Below are positions 31,548 through 41,485 of a stretch of DNA of 64,000 bases, piece after piece. The notes beneath the pieces are model-generated. The model did not search any database and had not been told where the DNA came from. It saw only the letters and a program-made list of their open reading frames with translations. The DNA lies in contig CM042020.1 in NCBI GenBank assembly GCA_023525975.1, positions 111,957,207-112,021,206 of the forward strand, written 5' to 3'. Numbering within the stretch: position 1 is the stretch's first letter; the number at the start of each line of letters is the position of its first letter. The translations under genes were made by a program, and so were the position numbers. The stretch comes from Smallanthus sonchifolius. Its lineage: Eukaryota; Streptophyta; Magnoliopsida; Asterales; Asteraceae.

Positions 31548-31805
31548 GTATCGAAACTAGAGTTTCGAGCGGCCTGCAGGTATCGAAACTAGAAGTTTCG
31601 AGCGGCCTGCAGGTATCGAAACTAGAAGTTTCGAGCGGCCTGCAGGTATCGAAACTAGAAGTTTCGAGCGGCCTGCAGGTGTCGAAACTAGAAGTTTCGA
31701 GCGGCCTGCAGGTGTCGAAACTAGAAGTTTCGAGGGGCCTGCAGGTATCGAAACTAGAAGTTTCGATGGGCCTGCACCTGTCGAAACTAAGTAGTTTCGA
31801 TAGGT
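31548..31805. repeat. Palindrome array in the 5' LTR of A (TCGAAACTAG..AGTTTCGA)
   Basis: Eight tandem units of 33-34 bp each contain the hairpin tcgaaactagaagtttcga (first and last slightly different) joined by gcggcctgcaggt linkers. It lies between the presumed start site and the splice donor. The same array is at 38690-38943 in the 3' LTR. Solo LTR C has the same palindrome core with different linkers. Confidence 0.95.
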
Positions 31806-31959
31806 CTGCATCAGTAGGTGAAGTCAGTGTATTCACCTGTAACAGAACGAGTAAACCGTTAGAGTCGGGATTTAGGTCTGATGTGTATTTAATTAATCAA
31901 TTCAGATCGGAAGTGACGTTGTTGGACCTTTGTTTAGGACAACCGAGACTAGCTTATAA

Positions 31960-32959
31960 GGTGAGTTCTAGAAGCCCTTCTTTTAATGTTTTAATTAAAT
32001 GTTTTGGGCTGGTGTGCATACATACGAAACGAGGTTTATGAAACGAGGTTTACGAAACGAGGTTTATGAAACGAGGTTTACGAAACGAGGTTTATGAACG
32101 ATGCTTCCGAAAGGGGAAGACGAAACGAGTTAATGAGATGTTTACGAAACGAGGTTTACGAGATGATGTTTATAAAATATTTTGCCAAACGAAGTTGTGA
32201 AAGGTTTACGAATGAAGTGTTATTTAATAAAACGTACGAATGCTTTAACTAAAACGAGGTAAAGGTTTTTATGAAAGTCACGAATGAACGAATCTGCCAC
32301 GAGTTCCTACGGGAGCTAGAGTATGTATGTATGTATGTATTGGCCTTACCTTACGGGGGGGCCTTTGTGGCTGGCTAACGGTTGTACAACTGGTTGAGGA
32401 TGGGGTGACGACGGTCACCCATGGGATTACCGGGATCCCGATGGAAGGTACTATTCCTTGCGGGGAAATATTGCCTATGGTATGTTTAGTCTTCCTAGAG
32501 GTAACGAGCCTTAGGAGACGTGTGTATGGTCTACCTAGAGGTAACGAGCCTTAGGAGACGTGTGTATGGTCTACCTAGAGGTAACGAGCCTTAGGAGACG
32601 TGTGTATGGTCTACCTAGAGGTAACGAGCCTTAGGAGACGTATGTTTGGTCCACCTAGAGGTAACGAGCCTTAGGAGACCTGGATGACGGATGACTTAGA
32701 GGTAGCGAGCCTTAAGTTCATCCGCTGGTATGCGATGTATGGATTTGACGGTTACGAGAAGGCGCAGATTCGGTTCATATTGACTAGTGTTATGATGCTA
32801 TGTTACGATGTTTTGATGATGTTAAGTTATTGCATATTTTACGTACGCTTTTATTAAATAAAGTATGATGTTATGTTTTTGGCAAATATTTGATGTTAAT
32901 GATTTATGTTAAAACTAGAACTCACCAGCGTAGCTGACCTTTTTAGTATGCACATTCAG
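31960..32959 (+). promoter_or_regulatory. Putative LTR intron of A with 12-bp complementary ends
   Basis: Donor AAG/GTGAGTTCTAG (intron from 31961) and acceptor ACATTCAG/GT (ending at 32959). GGTGAGTTCTAG at 31960-31971 is perfectly complementary to CTAGAACTCACC at 32915-32926, which is followed by agcgtagctgac (branch-like). The same arrangement is in the 3' LTR (39098-39109 with 40053-40064). Removal would shorten the gag-pol leader by 999 nt and eliminate two tandem arrays. Inferred only. Confidence 0.55.
32490..32680. repeat. 40-bp tandem repeats in LTR A intron
   Basis: Four to five copies of a unit containing 'ctagaggtaacgagcctta' and 'ggagacgtgtgtatggtcta' occur here, and are present identically in the 3' LTR (39628-39818). 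Confidence 0.95.
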
Positions 32960-33219
32960 GTTAAGGAAGTTATGATGATGGACGGTGATGCTGGGCGGCT
33001 TGAGGAGTTACCCGGATGATATGAAGACTGGCATCCCGTTACGAGTTGTTTTTGTTATGTACATGTATTTGAAAATGTTACGCTTCCGCATGTTAAACGA
33101 TGTAATGTTATGTTTGAAATGAAATTTTCCGCTGCGTTATTTGATATTCTAGTTTGAGAACTGTTTGTGAATGAGTAAATTCAACGCGTGGGGCCTCCCG
33201 GGTTTGGGGCCTGACAAGT

Positions 33220-33231
33220 TGGTATCAGAGC
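33220..33231 (+). promoter_or_regulatory. Primer-binding site of element A
   Basis: TGGTATCAGAGC starts 3 bp after the 5' LTR and is complementary to the initiator tRNA-Met 3' end. Confidence 0.95.
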
Positions 33232-33556
33232 AATAGTTTGAGAGATTTGGACACTCCCTGTGTCTGAACTTAAACTGAGAATGGGACCGAAAGCGGATGC
33301 CAGTACGGGTAACTCGAGCCACAGCATCAGGTAGGAAGGTAGTGTATATATATTTACATATATAGTATGCCTTAGGAAGTGTTAAGGTTAGGACTTGGGT
33401 TCTGATGGAAATCACAAAGGTGGTCAAATCGAAATCAAGAGGTAGTGTAATGGTTAATTGCAGATGGCCAGTGTATATTAACATCTTACAATGCTTGTTG
33501 AATTCTATTTGTTAACTAGCGTGATGACATTGGATTTCCTTGTCTTATAGAACGAA

Positions 33557-36500
33557 ATGGCGAGGAGAGGAAACGGAAGGCGTGGTGGCCGTACCGGTGG
33601 TCGTACCGGCGGTCGAAATGGTGGGCGTGGCAGGATTCCTGCGCGCCAAGAACACAGTGAAGAAGGAAGTGTTCACACTGAACCGGCGGTTAGTGTGCAT
33701 GAAGCCGAGCAGACACAGGTCGAAGAGCAACCTTTCACTTTTGAACCAGAAGTGAGAGCAGCTATAGCTCGAGAATTCACAGAATTGATGAAGAATTCTC
33801 TGCCAGGTCTGTTGGCTGAAGCGTTGAAGCAGGTCAATGGGGCGGGTGGGTCTAGCGCGGCAATTGGTGCTCAGAACAATGAGACCGACAATGCACCGCC
33901 TGCTCGCGGATGCGATTATAAGTCCTTTAAGGCATGTGACCCGCCAATTCTGACTGGAAAGAAGGACGCGGTGGCTACTTTTGACTGGGTAATTCGTATG
34001 GAAGCCGCCATTCGTCTGAGTGAATGTCGACCGAATCAGGTCGTGAAGTTTGCTGCTAACTCCTTGAGGGAGGAAGCATCTCACTGGTGGGAAGGTGTAC
34101 GCCAGGCTAAGGGGAACGAGGTGGTTGATTCGATGATGTGGGATGATTTGAAAACTTTGGTGATCAAGAATTTCTGTCCAAGGAATGAGATCGAAAAGGT
34201 AGAAAGGGAATTTCTGGGTTTGAAGGCTGGGAGCATGACGCACCGGCAGTATACGACACGGTTCAATGAACTGGCACGTCTGGTGCCACACCTTGTCACT
34301 ACTGAAGAAAGAAAGATCGCTTGTTATATTCAAGGGTTGCCGGACAAGGTCCGCACATATGTTAAGGCAAACGCCCCTACTACCTACGATTCGGTAGTAG
34401 AACTGAGCGGCGTGGTATTTGATGATCTGGCACTGAATGTCGTTGCCATTGAAGAGCCTAAGAAGAAGCTGAGTTTTCCCGCTAAGCGATCGGGTGGGAA
34501 GTTGTTTGGGGCTCAGGACAAACGGGCCAGGGTAAATGAATTAGCAGTCTGTGGGAAGTGTGGGGGAAGGCATGCCGGTGAATGCCGGTTGGGATCAAAT
34601 TTGTGCTACAAATGTGGCAAGACCGGGCACTACTCCCGAGAATGCCCGAACGGTATCAAATGCTACAACTGTGGGGAGAGTGGCCACATGAGCCGGGAAT
34701 GCACTAAGCCCAGGATGGGCGAGACCGGGAAAGGGAAAGGCCCAGAGAAGAGGGAGGAAAGGCCCCGAGCGAAGACTCGAGCGTATGCACTAACGCAAGA
34801 ACAGGCCAGGAATGACCCCGATGTGGCGTCAGGTACGTTCATCCTTGACAACACTTTTGTTTCAGTGCTATTTGATTCGGGTGCCAGTAAGAGTTTTATA
34901 TCTGCAACTTTCTGTAAACGAGTAAAGTACACGGTTAGTAAAATAGAACGAGCCTTTAATGTAGAAACCGCTGAGGGTAGAACCGTAATGGTAACCGAAG
35001 TAGTTGACGATTCCACGATAAAGATAGAAGGCCATAGATTTCCCGTCAGATTATTTGTTATGGTTTTGGGAGGGTTTGATGTCGTGTTAGGTATGGATTG
35101 GTTAACTGCCAACGAGGCTCAAATTATATGCAAACGAAAGATAATCCGACTCAAGGCTCCGGATGGTAGCGAAGTGGAAGTACTTGGGGATCGCGATGCC
35201 CCGATGCCCAACGTCATCTCGATGATTAAGGCAGCAGATTACTTGAGGCGCGGATGCGAGGCTTATCTGGTATACGTAATTGACAAGTGTAAGGAAGTGA
35301 AAGAACTGGACGATGTACCCGTGGTACGCGAGTACCCGGAGGTGTTTCCAGAGGAGTTGCCTGGGATACCACCCGATAGAGAGATTGAATTTCGAATCGA
35401 CTTAGTACCAGATGCCCAGCCCGTGGCTAAGGCTCCATATCGACTAGCACCAGTGGAAATGAAAGAATTAATGGCACAACTAGACGAGTTACTTGAGAAA
35501 GGATTTATCCAACCAAGCATCTCGCCGTGGGGTGCTCCGGTGTTGTTTGTGAAAAAGAAAGACGGTTCGATGAGAATGTGTATCGATTATCGCGAGTTGA
35601 ACAAACGAACGGTAAAGAACAAGTACCCTTTACCAAGGATCGATGACCTGTTTGATCAATTGCAAGGCGCAAGTTGGTTCTCGAAAATCGACCTTCGGTC
35701 CGGGTACCATCAGTTGAAGGTGAGGGAAGAAGACATACCGAAAACTGCATTTCGCACGCGTTATGGACATTTCGAGTTCCGCGTAATGTCCTTCGGATTG
35801 ACGAACGCCCCCGCAGCGTTCATGGATTTGATGAATAGGGTGTGTCGACCGATGCTGGACCGATCGGTAATTGTGTTCATTGATGATATCCTCGTCTACT
35901 CCAAGAATGAGGGTGATCACGCATGTCATTTGAAGGAAGTATTGGAAGCTCTAAAGAAGGAGAAGTTGTATGCTAAGTTCTCCAAATGCGCGTTCTGGCT
36001 TAGGGAAGTCCAATTCCTAGGTCACGTCATTAACCCGAACGGCATTATGGTGGACCCAGCAAAGATAATAACGGTGAAAGATTGGGAGGTTCCTAAGACT
36101 CCAACTGAAATCCGAAGTTTCTTGGGATTGGCGGGCTACTATCGGAGATTCATTCATGATTTCTCGAAAATAGCTTCGCCATTGACAAAGTTGACACGAA
36201 AGGAGGTAAAGTACGAATGGGGTCCGAAGCAGGATGAGGCATTTAAGGAGTTAAAAGAAAAGCTAACCCAAGCTCCAGTCTTGGCCCTTCCCGAGGGCAG
36301 TGAAGACCTGGTGGTATACTCTGACGCTTCGGGTCAGGGGTTGGGGTGTGTGCTGATGCAACGTGGAAGAGTGATCGCATACGCATCACGACAGTTGAAG
36401 GTTCATGAAGTCAACTATCCGACTCACGACTTGGAACTTGCTGCTGTTGTGTTTGCATTAAAAATTTGGAGGCACTACCTGTACGGGGTAAAGTTTACTA

Positions 36501-38140
36501 TTTACTCCGACCACAAAAGTTTGAAGTACTTCTTCGAACAAAAGGAGCTTAATATGAGGCAGAGGAGATGGTTGGAACTCCTGAAGGACTATGACTGTGA
36601 AATAATGTACCATCCTGGAAAGGCAAACGTGGTGGCTGACGCTCTAAGCCGAAAGGATGTGCCTACTCCTATTAGAGTGAAAGCTTGCCAGTTGGTGGTA
36701 ACATCGGATGTGATGAGGGAAATCGAAAGAGCTCAAGATGAAGCTTTGAAGGAAGAAAATATAAAGAAAGAAAGGATGGTTGGCCAACAGGACAAGTTGG
36801 AATATAACACCCTTGGTGTTAGGACACGTTATGGTCGGGTATGGATACCTATGGGTGGCGAGCTTAGAACCAAAATCTTGGATGAGGCTCATAAGTCTCG
36901 TTACTCTATCCATCCCGGTACCAACAAAATGTACCAAGATCTAAGGAAGGAATACTGGTGGCCTGGAATGAAACACGAAGTGACGAAATACGTAAGCAAG
37001 TGCTTGACTTGCTCACAAGTGAAGGCCGAACACCAGAAACCGTATGGGAAAATTCAACCACTCGAGATACCGGAATGGAAATGGGAACACATTACAATGG
37101 ACTTCATAACCAAGCTACCTCGCACAGCTAAAGGTCATGACACCATTTGGGTAATTGTGGACCGTTTAACGAAGAGTGCTCATTTTCTACCTATTCGCGA
37201 GACGTTCTCGTCGGAAAGGTTAGCGGAAGTATTTATTAACGAAGTAGTGGCGCGGCATGGGATGCCTTTAACGATTGTATCCGACCGGGACACACGATTC
37301 ACATCGAGGTTCTGGAAAAGATTTCACGAGGCGATGGGTACGAGACTTAATATCAGCACGGCATACCACCCGCAAACGGATGGTCAGTCCGAAAGGACCA
37401 TTCAAACATTGGAGGATATGCTTCGTGCTTGTATTATCGACTTCGGTGGCAGTTGGGACAGTCATCTGCCGTTAGCCGAATTCTCCTACAACAACAGTCA
37501 TCACACGACGATAGGCATGCCACCTTATGAAATGTTGTATGGGAGGAGATGCAGGACCCCGGTTTGTTGGGGTGAGATTGGACAGAAGGAATTGGGAAGT
37601 CTTGAAGTTGTAAAAGAAACGTCGGAAAGGTTTGATCAGATCAAAGCACGAATGAAGGCCGCCCAAGATCGTCAGAAATCCTACGCGGATAGACGACGAA
37701 GGCCTATTGAATTTAATGTTGGGGACAGAGTAATGTTGAAAGTGTCGCCCTGGAAGGGAATCATACGATTCAGGAAGAGAGGAAAGTTAAGTCCGAGGTT
37801 TATCGGGCCATTCAGGATTATGGCACGGGTTGGTGAAGTCGCTTATCGGTTGGAATTGCCTGATGAGTTAAGTGGGATTCATCCTACCTTCCATGTATCA
37901 CACTTGCGAAAGTGTTTGGCGGATGAAACGGCTCACGTACCACTTACTGACATCGAGGTCGACAACAGCCTTAACTACATTGAAGAACCTGTGGCCATCC
38001 TAGACAGGAAAGAGAAACGTTTACGTAACAAAGTTATCCAGTTGGTTAAAGTCCAGTGGAAGCACCGGAAGGGATCGGAAGCTACATGGGAAACGGAGAC
38101 GGAAATGAAGGAGTCGTACCCTCAACTGTTTGACTTATGA
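33557..38140 (+). CDS. Gag-Pol polyprotein of element A (intact Ty3/gypsy chromovirus)
   Basis: One uninterrupted 1527-residue frame, the only intact large gene in the window. Domains in order: Arg/Gly-rich N-terminus (1-35); retrotransposon Gag capsid region (about 120-295, with HWWEGV and FNELARLVPHL); zinc knuckles at about 330-385 (CYKCGKTGHYSREC and CYNCGESGHMSREC); aspartic protease DSGAS at about 440; reverse transcriptase about 625-830 with catalytic FIDD near 774; RNase H from about 915 (YSDAS, later YSDHKSLKYF); integrase about 1110-1285 with H/C zinc region, catalytic Asp near 1181 and 1241 and Glu near 1279; and a C-terminal chromodomain-like module (IEEPVAILDR..VKVQWKHRKGSEATW). 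All catalytic motifs look complete. Gag and Pol share one frame without a visible frameshift. With near-identical LTRs and an intact duplication this is a candidate active element. Confidence 0.97.
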   Translation: MARRGNGRRGGRTGGRTGGRNGGRGRIPARQEHSEEGSVHTEPAVSVHEAEQTQVEEQPFTFEPEVRAAIAREFTELMKNSLPGLLAEALKQVNGAGGSSAAIGAQNNETDNAPPARGCDYKSFKACDPPILTGKKDAVATFDWVIRMEAAIRLSECRPNQVVKFAANSLREEASHWWEGVRQAKGNEVVDSMMWDDLKTLVIKNFCPRNEIEKVEREFLGLKAGSMTHRQYTTRFNELARLVPHLVTTEERKIACYIQGLPDKVRTYVKANAPTTYDSVVELSGVVFDDLALNVVAIEEPKKKLSFPAKRSGGKLFGAQDKRARVNELAVCGKCGGRHAGECRLGSNLCYKCGKTGHYSRECPNGIKCYNCGESGHMSRECTKPRMGETGKGKGPEKREERPRAKTRAYALTQEQARNDPDVASGTFILDNTFVSVLFDSGASKSFISATFCKRVKYTVSKIERAFNVETAEGRTVMVTEVVDDSTIKIEGHRFPVRLFVMVLGGFDVVLGMDWLTANEAQIICKRKIIRLKAPDGSEVEVLGDRDAPMPNVISMIKAADYLRRGCEAYLVYVIDKCKEVKELDDVPVVREYPEVFPEELPGIPPDREIEFRIDLVPDAQPVAKAPYRLAPVEMKELMAQLDELLEKGFIQPSISPWGAPVLFVKKKDGSMRMCIDYRELNKRTVKNKYPLPRIDDLFDQLQGASWFSKIDLRSGYHQLKVREEDIPKTAFRTRYGHFEFRVMSFGLTNAPAAFMDLMNRVCRPMLDRSVIVFIDDILVYSKNEGDHACHLKEVLEALKKEKLYAKFSKCAFWLREVQFLGHVINPNGIMVDPAKIITVKDWEVPKTPTEIRSFLGLAGYYRRFIHDFSKIASPLTKLTRKEVKYEWGPKQDEAFKELKEKLTQAPVLALPEGSEDLVVYSDASGQGLGCVLMQRGRVIAYASRQLKVHEVNYPTHDLELAAVVFALKIWRHYLYGVKFTIYSDHKSLKYFFEQKELNMRQRRWLELLKDYDCEIMYHPGKANVVADALSRKDVPTPIRVKACQLVVTSDVMREIERAQDEALKEENIKKERMVGQQDKLEYNTLGVRTRYGRVWIPMGGELRTKILDEAHKSRYSIHPGTNKMYQDLRKEYWWPGMKHEVTKYVSKCLTCSQVKAEHQKPYGKIQPLEIPEWKWEHITMDFITKLPRTAKGHDTIWVIVDRLTKSAHFLPIRETFSSERLAEVFINEVVARHGMPLTIVSDRDTRFTSRFWKRFHEAMGTRLNISTAYHPQTDGQSERTIQTLEDMLRACIIDFGGSWDSHLPLAEFSYNNSHHTTIGMPPYEMLYGRRCRTPVCWGEIGQKELGSLEVVKETSERFDQIKARMKAAQDRQKSYADRRRRPIEFNVGDRVMLKVSPWKGIIRFRKRGKLSPRFIGPFRIMARVGEVAYRLELPDELSGIHPTFHVSHLRKCLADETAHVPLTDIEVDNSLNYIEEPVAILDRKEKRLRNKVIQLVKVQWKHRKGSEATWETETEMKESYPQLFDL

Positions 38141-38164
38141 TAGGTTTCGGGGACGAAACCTATT

Positions 38165-38180
38165 GTAAGGGGGGTAGACT
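38165..38180 (+). promoter_or_regulatory. Polypurine tract of element A
   Basis: The purine-rich gtaaggggggtagact directly precedes the 3' LTR and would prime plus-strand cDNA. The preceding hairpin-like 'aggtttcggggacgaaacct' (38142-38162) is short and palindromic. Confidence 0.85.
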
Positions 38181-40354
38181 TGTAACATCCCAAAATAAAT
38201 GAGGATTTTAAATAACGGGTTGAACCGGGACGAACGGGATAAAAGAACGAGGCGTAACGGGCCGGGCCGGTTGGGCCGGCAAACTTGAAGGGGGGGGGGG
38301 TTTCCTCCCTTTAAATAGCCAACACACACACCATTTCTCTCATTTGCAAGAATCTAGAGAGAGAAACCGTAGAGAGAGAAAGTTGGCGGATCGACCCGAG
38401 ATTGAAGGAGCTTGTTGCTACTGAACTCGTGAGCAAAACCTCCGGATCAGAATCTCGAAATCAGGTAACACCCGAACCAAATCTGAGTTTTTGTTCGTTT
38501 TTGGGTTTTCGGGTATTTTTGTGAAAATGACGGGTTTTTATAAACCAAATGAGGAAAGGGTTATAAATCTGGAATCACGAAGGGAAAATACACGTTTTGA
38601 ATGTAAAAAGTCCGGATCTTGACCAGGTCGGACCTGCATTGCGAAAGTTAGGGTTTTTCACGGGGAAGATAGCTGAGTTCTGCAGGTATCGAAACTAGAG
38701 TTTCGAGCGGCCTGCAGGTATCGAAACTAGAAGTTTCGAGCGGCCTGCAGGTATCGAAACTAGAAGTTTCGAGCGGCCTGCAGGTATCGAAACTAGAAGT
38801 TTCGAGCGGCCTGCAGGTGTCGAAACTAGAAGTTTCGAGCGGCCTGCAGGTGTCGAAACTAGAAGTTTCGAGGGGCCTGCAGGTATCGAAACTAGAAGTT
38901 TCGATGGGCCTGCACCTGTCGAAACTAAGTAGTTTCGATAGGTCTGCATCAGTAGGTGAAGTCAGTGTATTCACCTGTAACAGAACGAGTAAACCGTTAG
39001 AGTCGGGATTTAGGTCTGATGTGTATTTAATTAATCAATTCAGATCGGAAGTGACGTTGTTGGACCTTTGTTTAGGACAACCGAGACTAGCTTATAAGGT
39101 GAGTTCTAGAAGCCCTTCTTTTAATGTTTTAATTAAATGTTTTGGGCTGGTGTGCATACATACGAAACGAGGTTTATGAAACGAGGTTTACGAAACGAGG
39201 TTTATGAAACGAGGTTTACGAAACGAGGTTTATGAACGATGCTTCCGAAAGGGGAAGACGAAACGAGTTAATGAGATGTTTACGAAACGAGGTTTACGAG
39301 ATGATGTTTATAAAATATTTTGCCAAACGAAGTTGTGAAAGGTTTACGAATGAAGTGTTATTTAATAAAACGTACGAATGCTTTAACTAAAACGAGGTAA
39401 AGGTTTTTATGAAAGTCACGAATGAACGAATCTGCCACGAGTTCCTACGGGAGCTAGAGTATGTATGTATGTATGTATTGGCCTTACCTTACGGGGGGGC
39501 CTTTGTGGCTGGCTAACGGTTGTACAACTGGTTGAGGATGGGGTGACGACGGTCACCCATGGGATTACCGGGATCCCGATGGAAGGTACTATTCCTTGCG
39601 GGGAAATATTGCCTATGGTATGTTTAGTCTTCCTAGAGGTAACGAGCCTTAGGAGACGTGTGTATGGTCTACCTAGAGGTAACGAGCCTTAGGAGACGTG
39701 TGTATGGTCTACCTAGAGGTAACGAGCCTTAGGAGACGTGTGTATGGTCTACCTAGAGGTAACGAGCCTTAGGAGACGTATGTTTGGTCCACCTAGAGGT
39801 AACGAGCCTTAGGAGACCTGGATGACGGATGACTTAGAGGTAGCGAGCCTTAAGTTCATCCGCTGGTATGCGATGTATGGATTTGACGGTTACGAGAAGG
39901 CGCAGATTCGGTTCATATTGACTAGTGTTATGATGCTATGTTACGATGTTTTGATGATGTTAAGTTATTGCATATTTTACGTACGCTTTTATTAAATAAA
40001 GTATGATGTTATGTTTTTGGCAAATATTTGATGTTAATGATTTATGTTAAAACTAGAACTCACCAGCGTAGCTGACCTTTTTAGTATGCACATTCAGGTT
40101 AAGGAAGTTATGATGATGGACGGTGATGCTGGGCGGCTTGAGGAGTTACCCGGATGATATGAAGACTGGCATCCCGTTACGAGTTGTTTTTGTTATGTAC
40201 ATGTATTTGAAAATGTTACGCTTCCGCATGTTAAACGATGTAATGTTATGTTTGAAATGAAATTTTCCGCTGCGTTATTTGATATTCTAGTTTGAGAACT
40301 GTTTGTGAATGAGTAAATTCAACGCGTGGGGCCTCCCGGGTTTGGGGCCTGACA
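38181..40354 (+). mobile_element. 3' LTR of element A (2174 bp)
   Basis: It carries the same start, arrays, donor (39099), acceptor (40097) and end as the 5' LTR. The four-base difference is accounted for by a shorter G-run (11 versus 15). It is followed by tttac (40355-40359), the right duplication copy. Near-identity of LTRs means very little time since insertion. Confidence 0.97.
38690..38943. repeat. Palindrome array in the 3' LTR of A
   Basis: Eight copies of the TCGAAACTAG..AGTTTCGA hairpin, unit for unit the same as at 31548-31805. Confidence 0.95.
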
Positions 40355-41017
40355 TTTACTTAATTGCACAAACAAGGATATTAAGGTCTAACAAAAACCG
40401 TACATGGTCTCATTTCATATTTGGTAATTCTAGGAGTTACCGGTTCACGTACCAGGATAACCCGACTAAATACGAACACAAGTGGTTAAATTTACACTTA
40501 AATCTAATTGTTTGATTTATTTAACCCCAACCCATTTTCCTTAACTTTCTCGGCCGAAGCCAGAGAAGACCCCCCCTTTCACACTACTGTTTTCTTCTCT
40601 CTCATCTTCCTTATCTTTAAACCCATACCATACCTGCGAGAATGCAGATATGAACCATACTCCCCTCAATCAAAATCTCACAATTTCTTTTGCCTTCCTC
40701 ATTTTCTTATGGCAATATTCCCCATTTTCTTCAAGTCAAAGTCCAGTTTAAGGCAAAAATCTACCATAGTTCAGTATTCAAGGATTTTCTCAAAGGTTTT
40801 CAGCAAAGAAATTCGAGATCATCTTCTTCTGTTCCTCTCAAAATCGTCATCTCTGTTTTAAGGTAAAAACTCAATACTATCTACATTATTTTCTTTAAAA
40901 ACCGTAGCTAAACATACAAAGTATTCAAACGCAAGAAAGATAACAAGAAAAGTGTGTCGAATTCAAGATTAAAACCTAAAAATATGCAGGACTGATTCTG
41001 TCAAACAGAAGTCCAGT

Positions 41018-41262
41018 AATCGAAACTAGGTAGTTTCGATACCAGTTTTTACTCAATCGAAACTAGGAAGTTTCGATATCTATTACTCAATCGAAACTGG
41101 GAGTTTCGATACCTGTCATACTCAATCGAAACTAGGTAGTTTCGATACCCAACTACTCAATCGAAACTAGGTAGTTTCGATACCCCGTTTACTTAATCGA
41201 AACTAGGTAGTTTCGACATCTGTTCTGTTCTGTTCAATCGAAACTATGTAGTTTCGACACCT
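41018..41262. repeat. Palindrome array in solo LTR C (TCGAAACTAGGTAGTTTCGA)
   Basis: Seven copies of a 20-bp perfect or near-perfect hairpin at 33-40-bp spacing, with 'tacctgttactcaa'-like linkers. It is positioned upstream of the donor at 41487, like the arrays in A and G. The core is shared with A although the LTRs are otherwise clearly different. Confidence 0.92.
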
Positions 41263-41485
41263 GTTTATCAGTCACATTGGGCAGTAACTTAGAACTGTTT
41301 TTATAACAAAACAAGTATTGAAAATCTAAGAAGACATTTAAACAAAAGCAACCAGATTTACAAGGTCGGTGAACAATTTGCAATATGAGACGTTCGGTCT
41401 TAACACAATTTACCCTTTGGTATCTAGGGTACAAATAGTCAAGTTTGACTACAACAAGTATCATTACAAGTATACACAAACTCAA

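Larger units (their letters stand above)
31039..33216 (+). mobile_element. 5' LTR of element A (2178 bp)
   Basis: It begins TGTAACATCCC and ends ggggcctgaca. A TATA-like tttaaata lies only about 135 bp from the start (31172-31179), followed by tctagagagagaaa, so U3 is very short and most of the LTR would be transcribed leader. It contains an eight-copy palindrome array (31548-31805), a splice donor (31961), acgaggtttaYgaa repeats (32020-32150), a 40-bp repeat block (32490-32680) and an acceptor (32959). Compared with the 3' LTR, the only difference noticed is the G-run at about 31148 (15 versus 11). Confidence 0.97.

Noticed and set aside
31510..31836. Repetitive open frames on the minus strand of the LTRs (also 38648-38974), reading SSFDTCRPLET units
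   Set aside because: They are produced by the 33-bp palindrome array, exist in two frames and both LTRs, and have no independent start or codon evidence.
33545..34333. 262-codon antisense frame over the start of gag
   Set aside because: It is opposite the clearly homologous Gag-Pol frame; no motif, and antisense frames are common over such coding sequence.
40508..40861. 117-codon frame in solo LTR C
   Set aside because: Low-complexity Phe/Ser-rich translation of a pyrimidine-rich LTR leader, and no homology seen.
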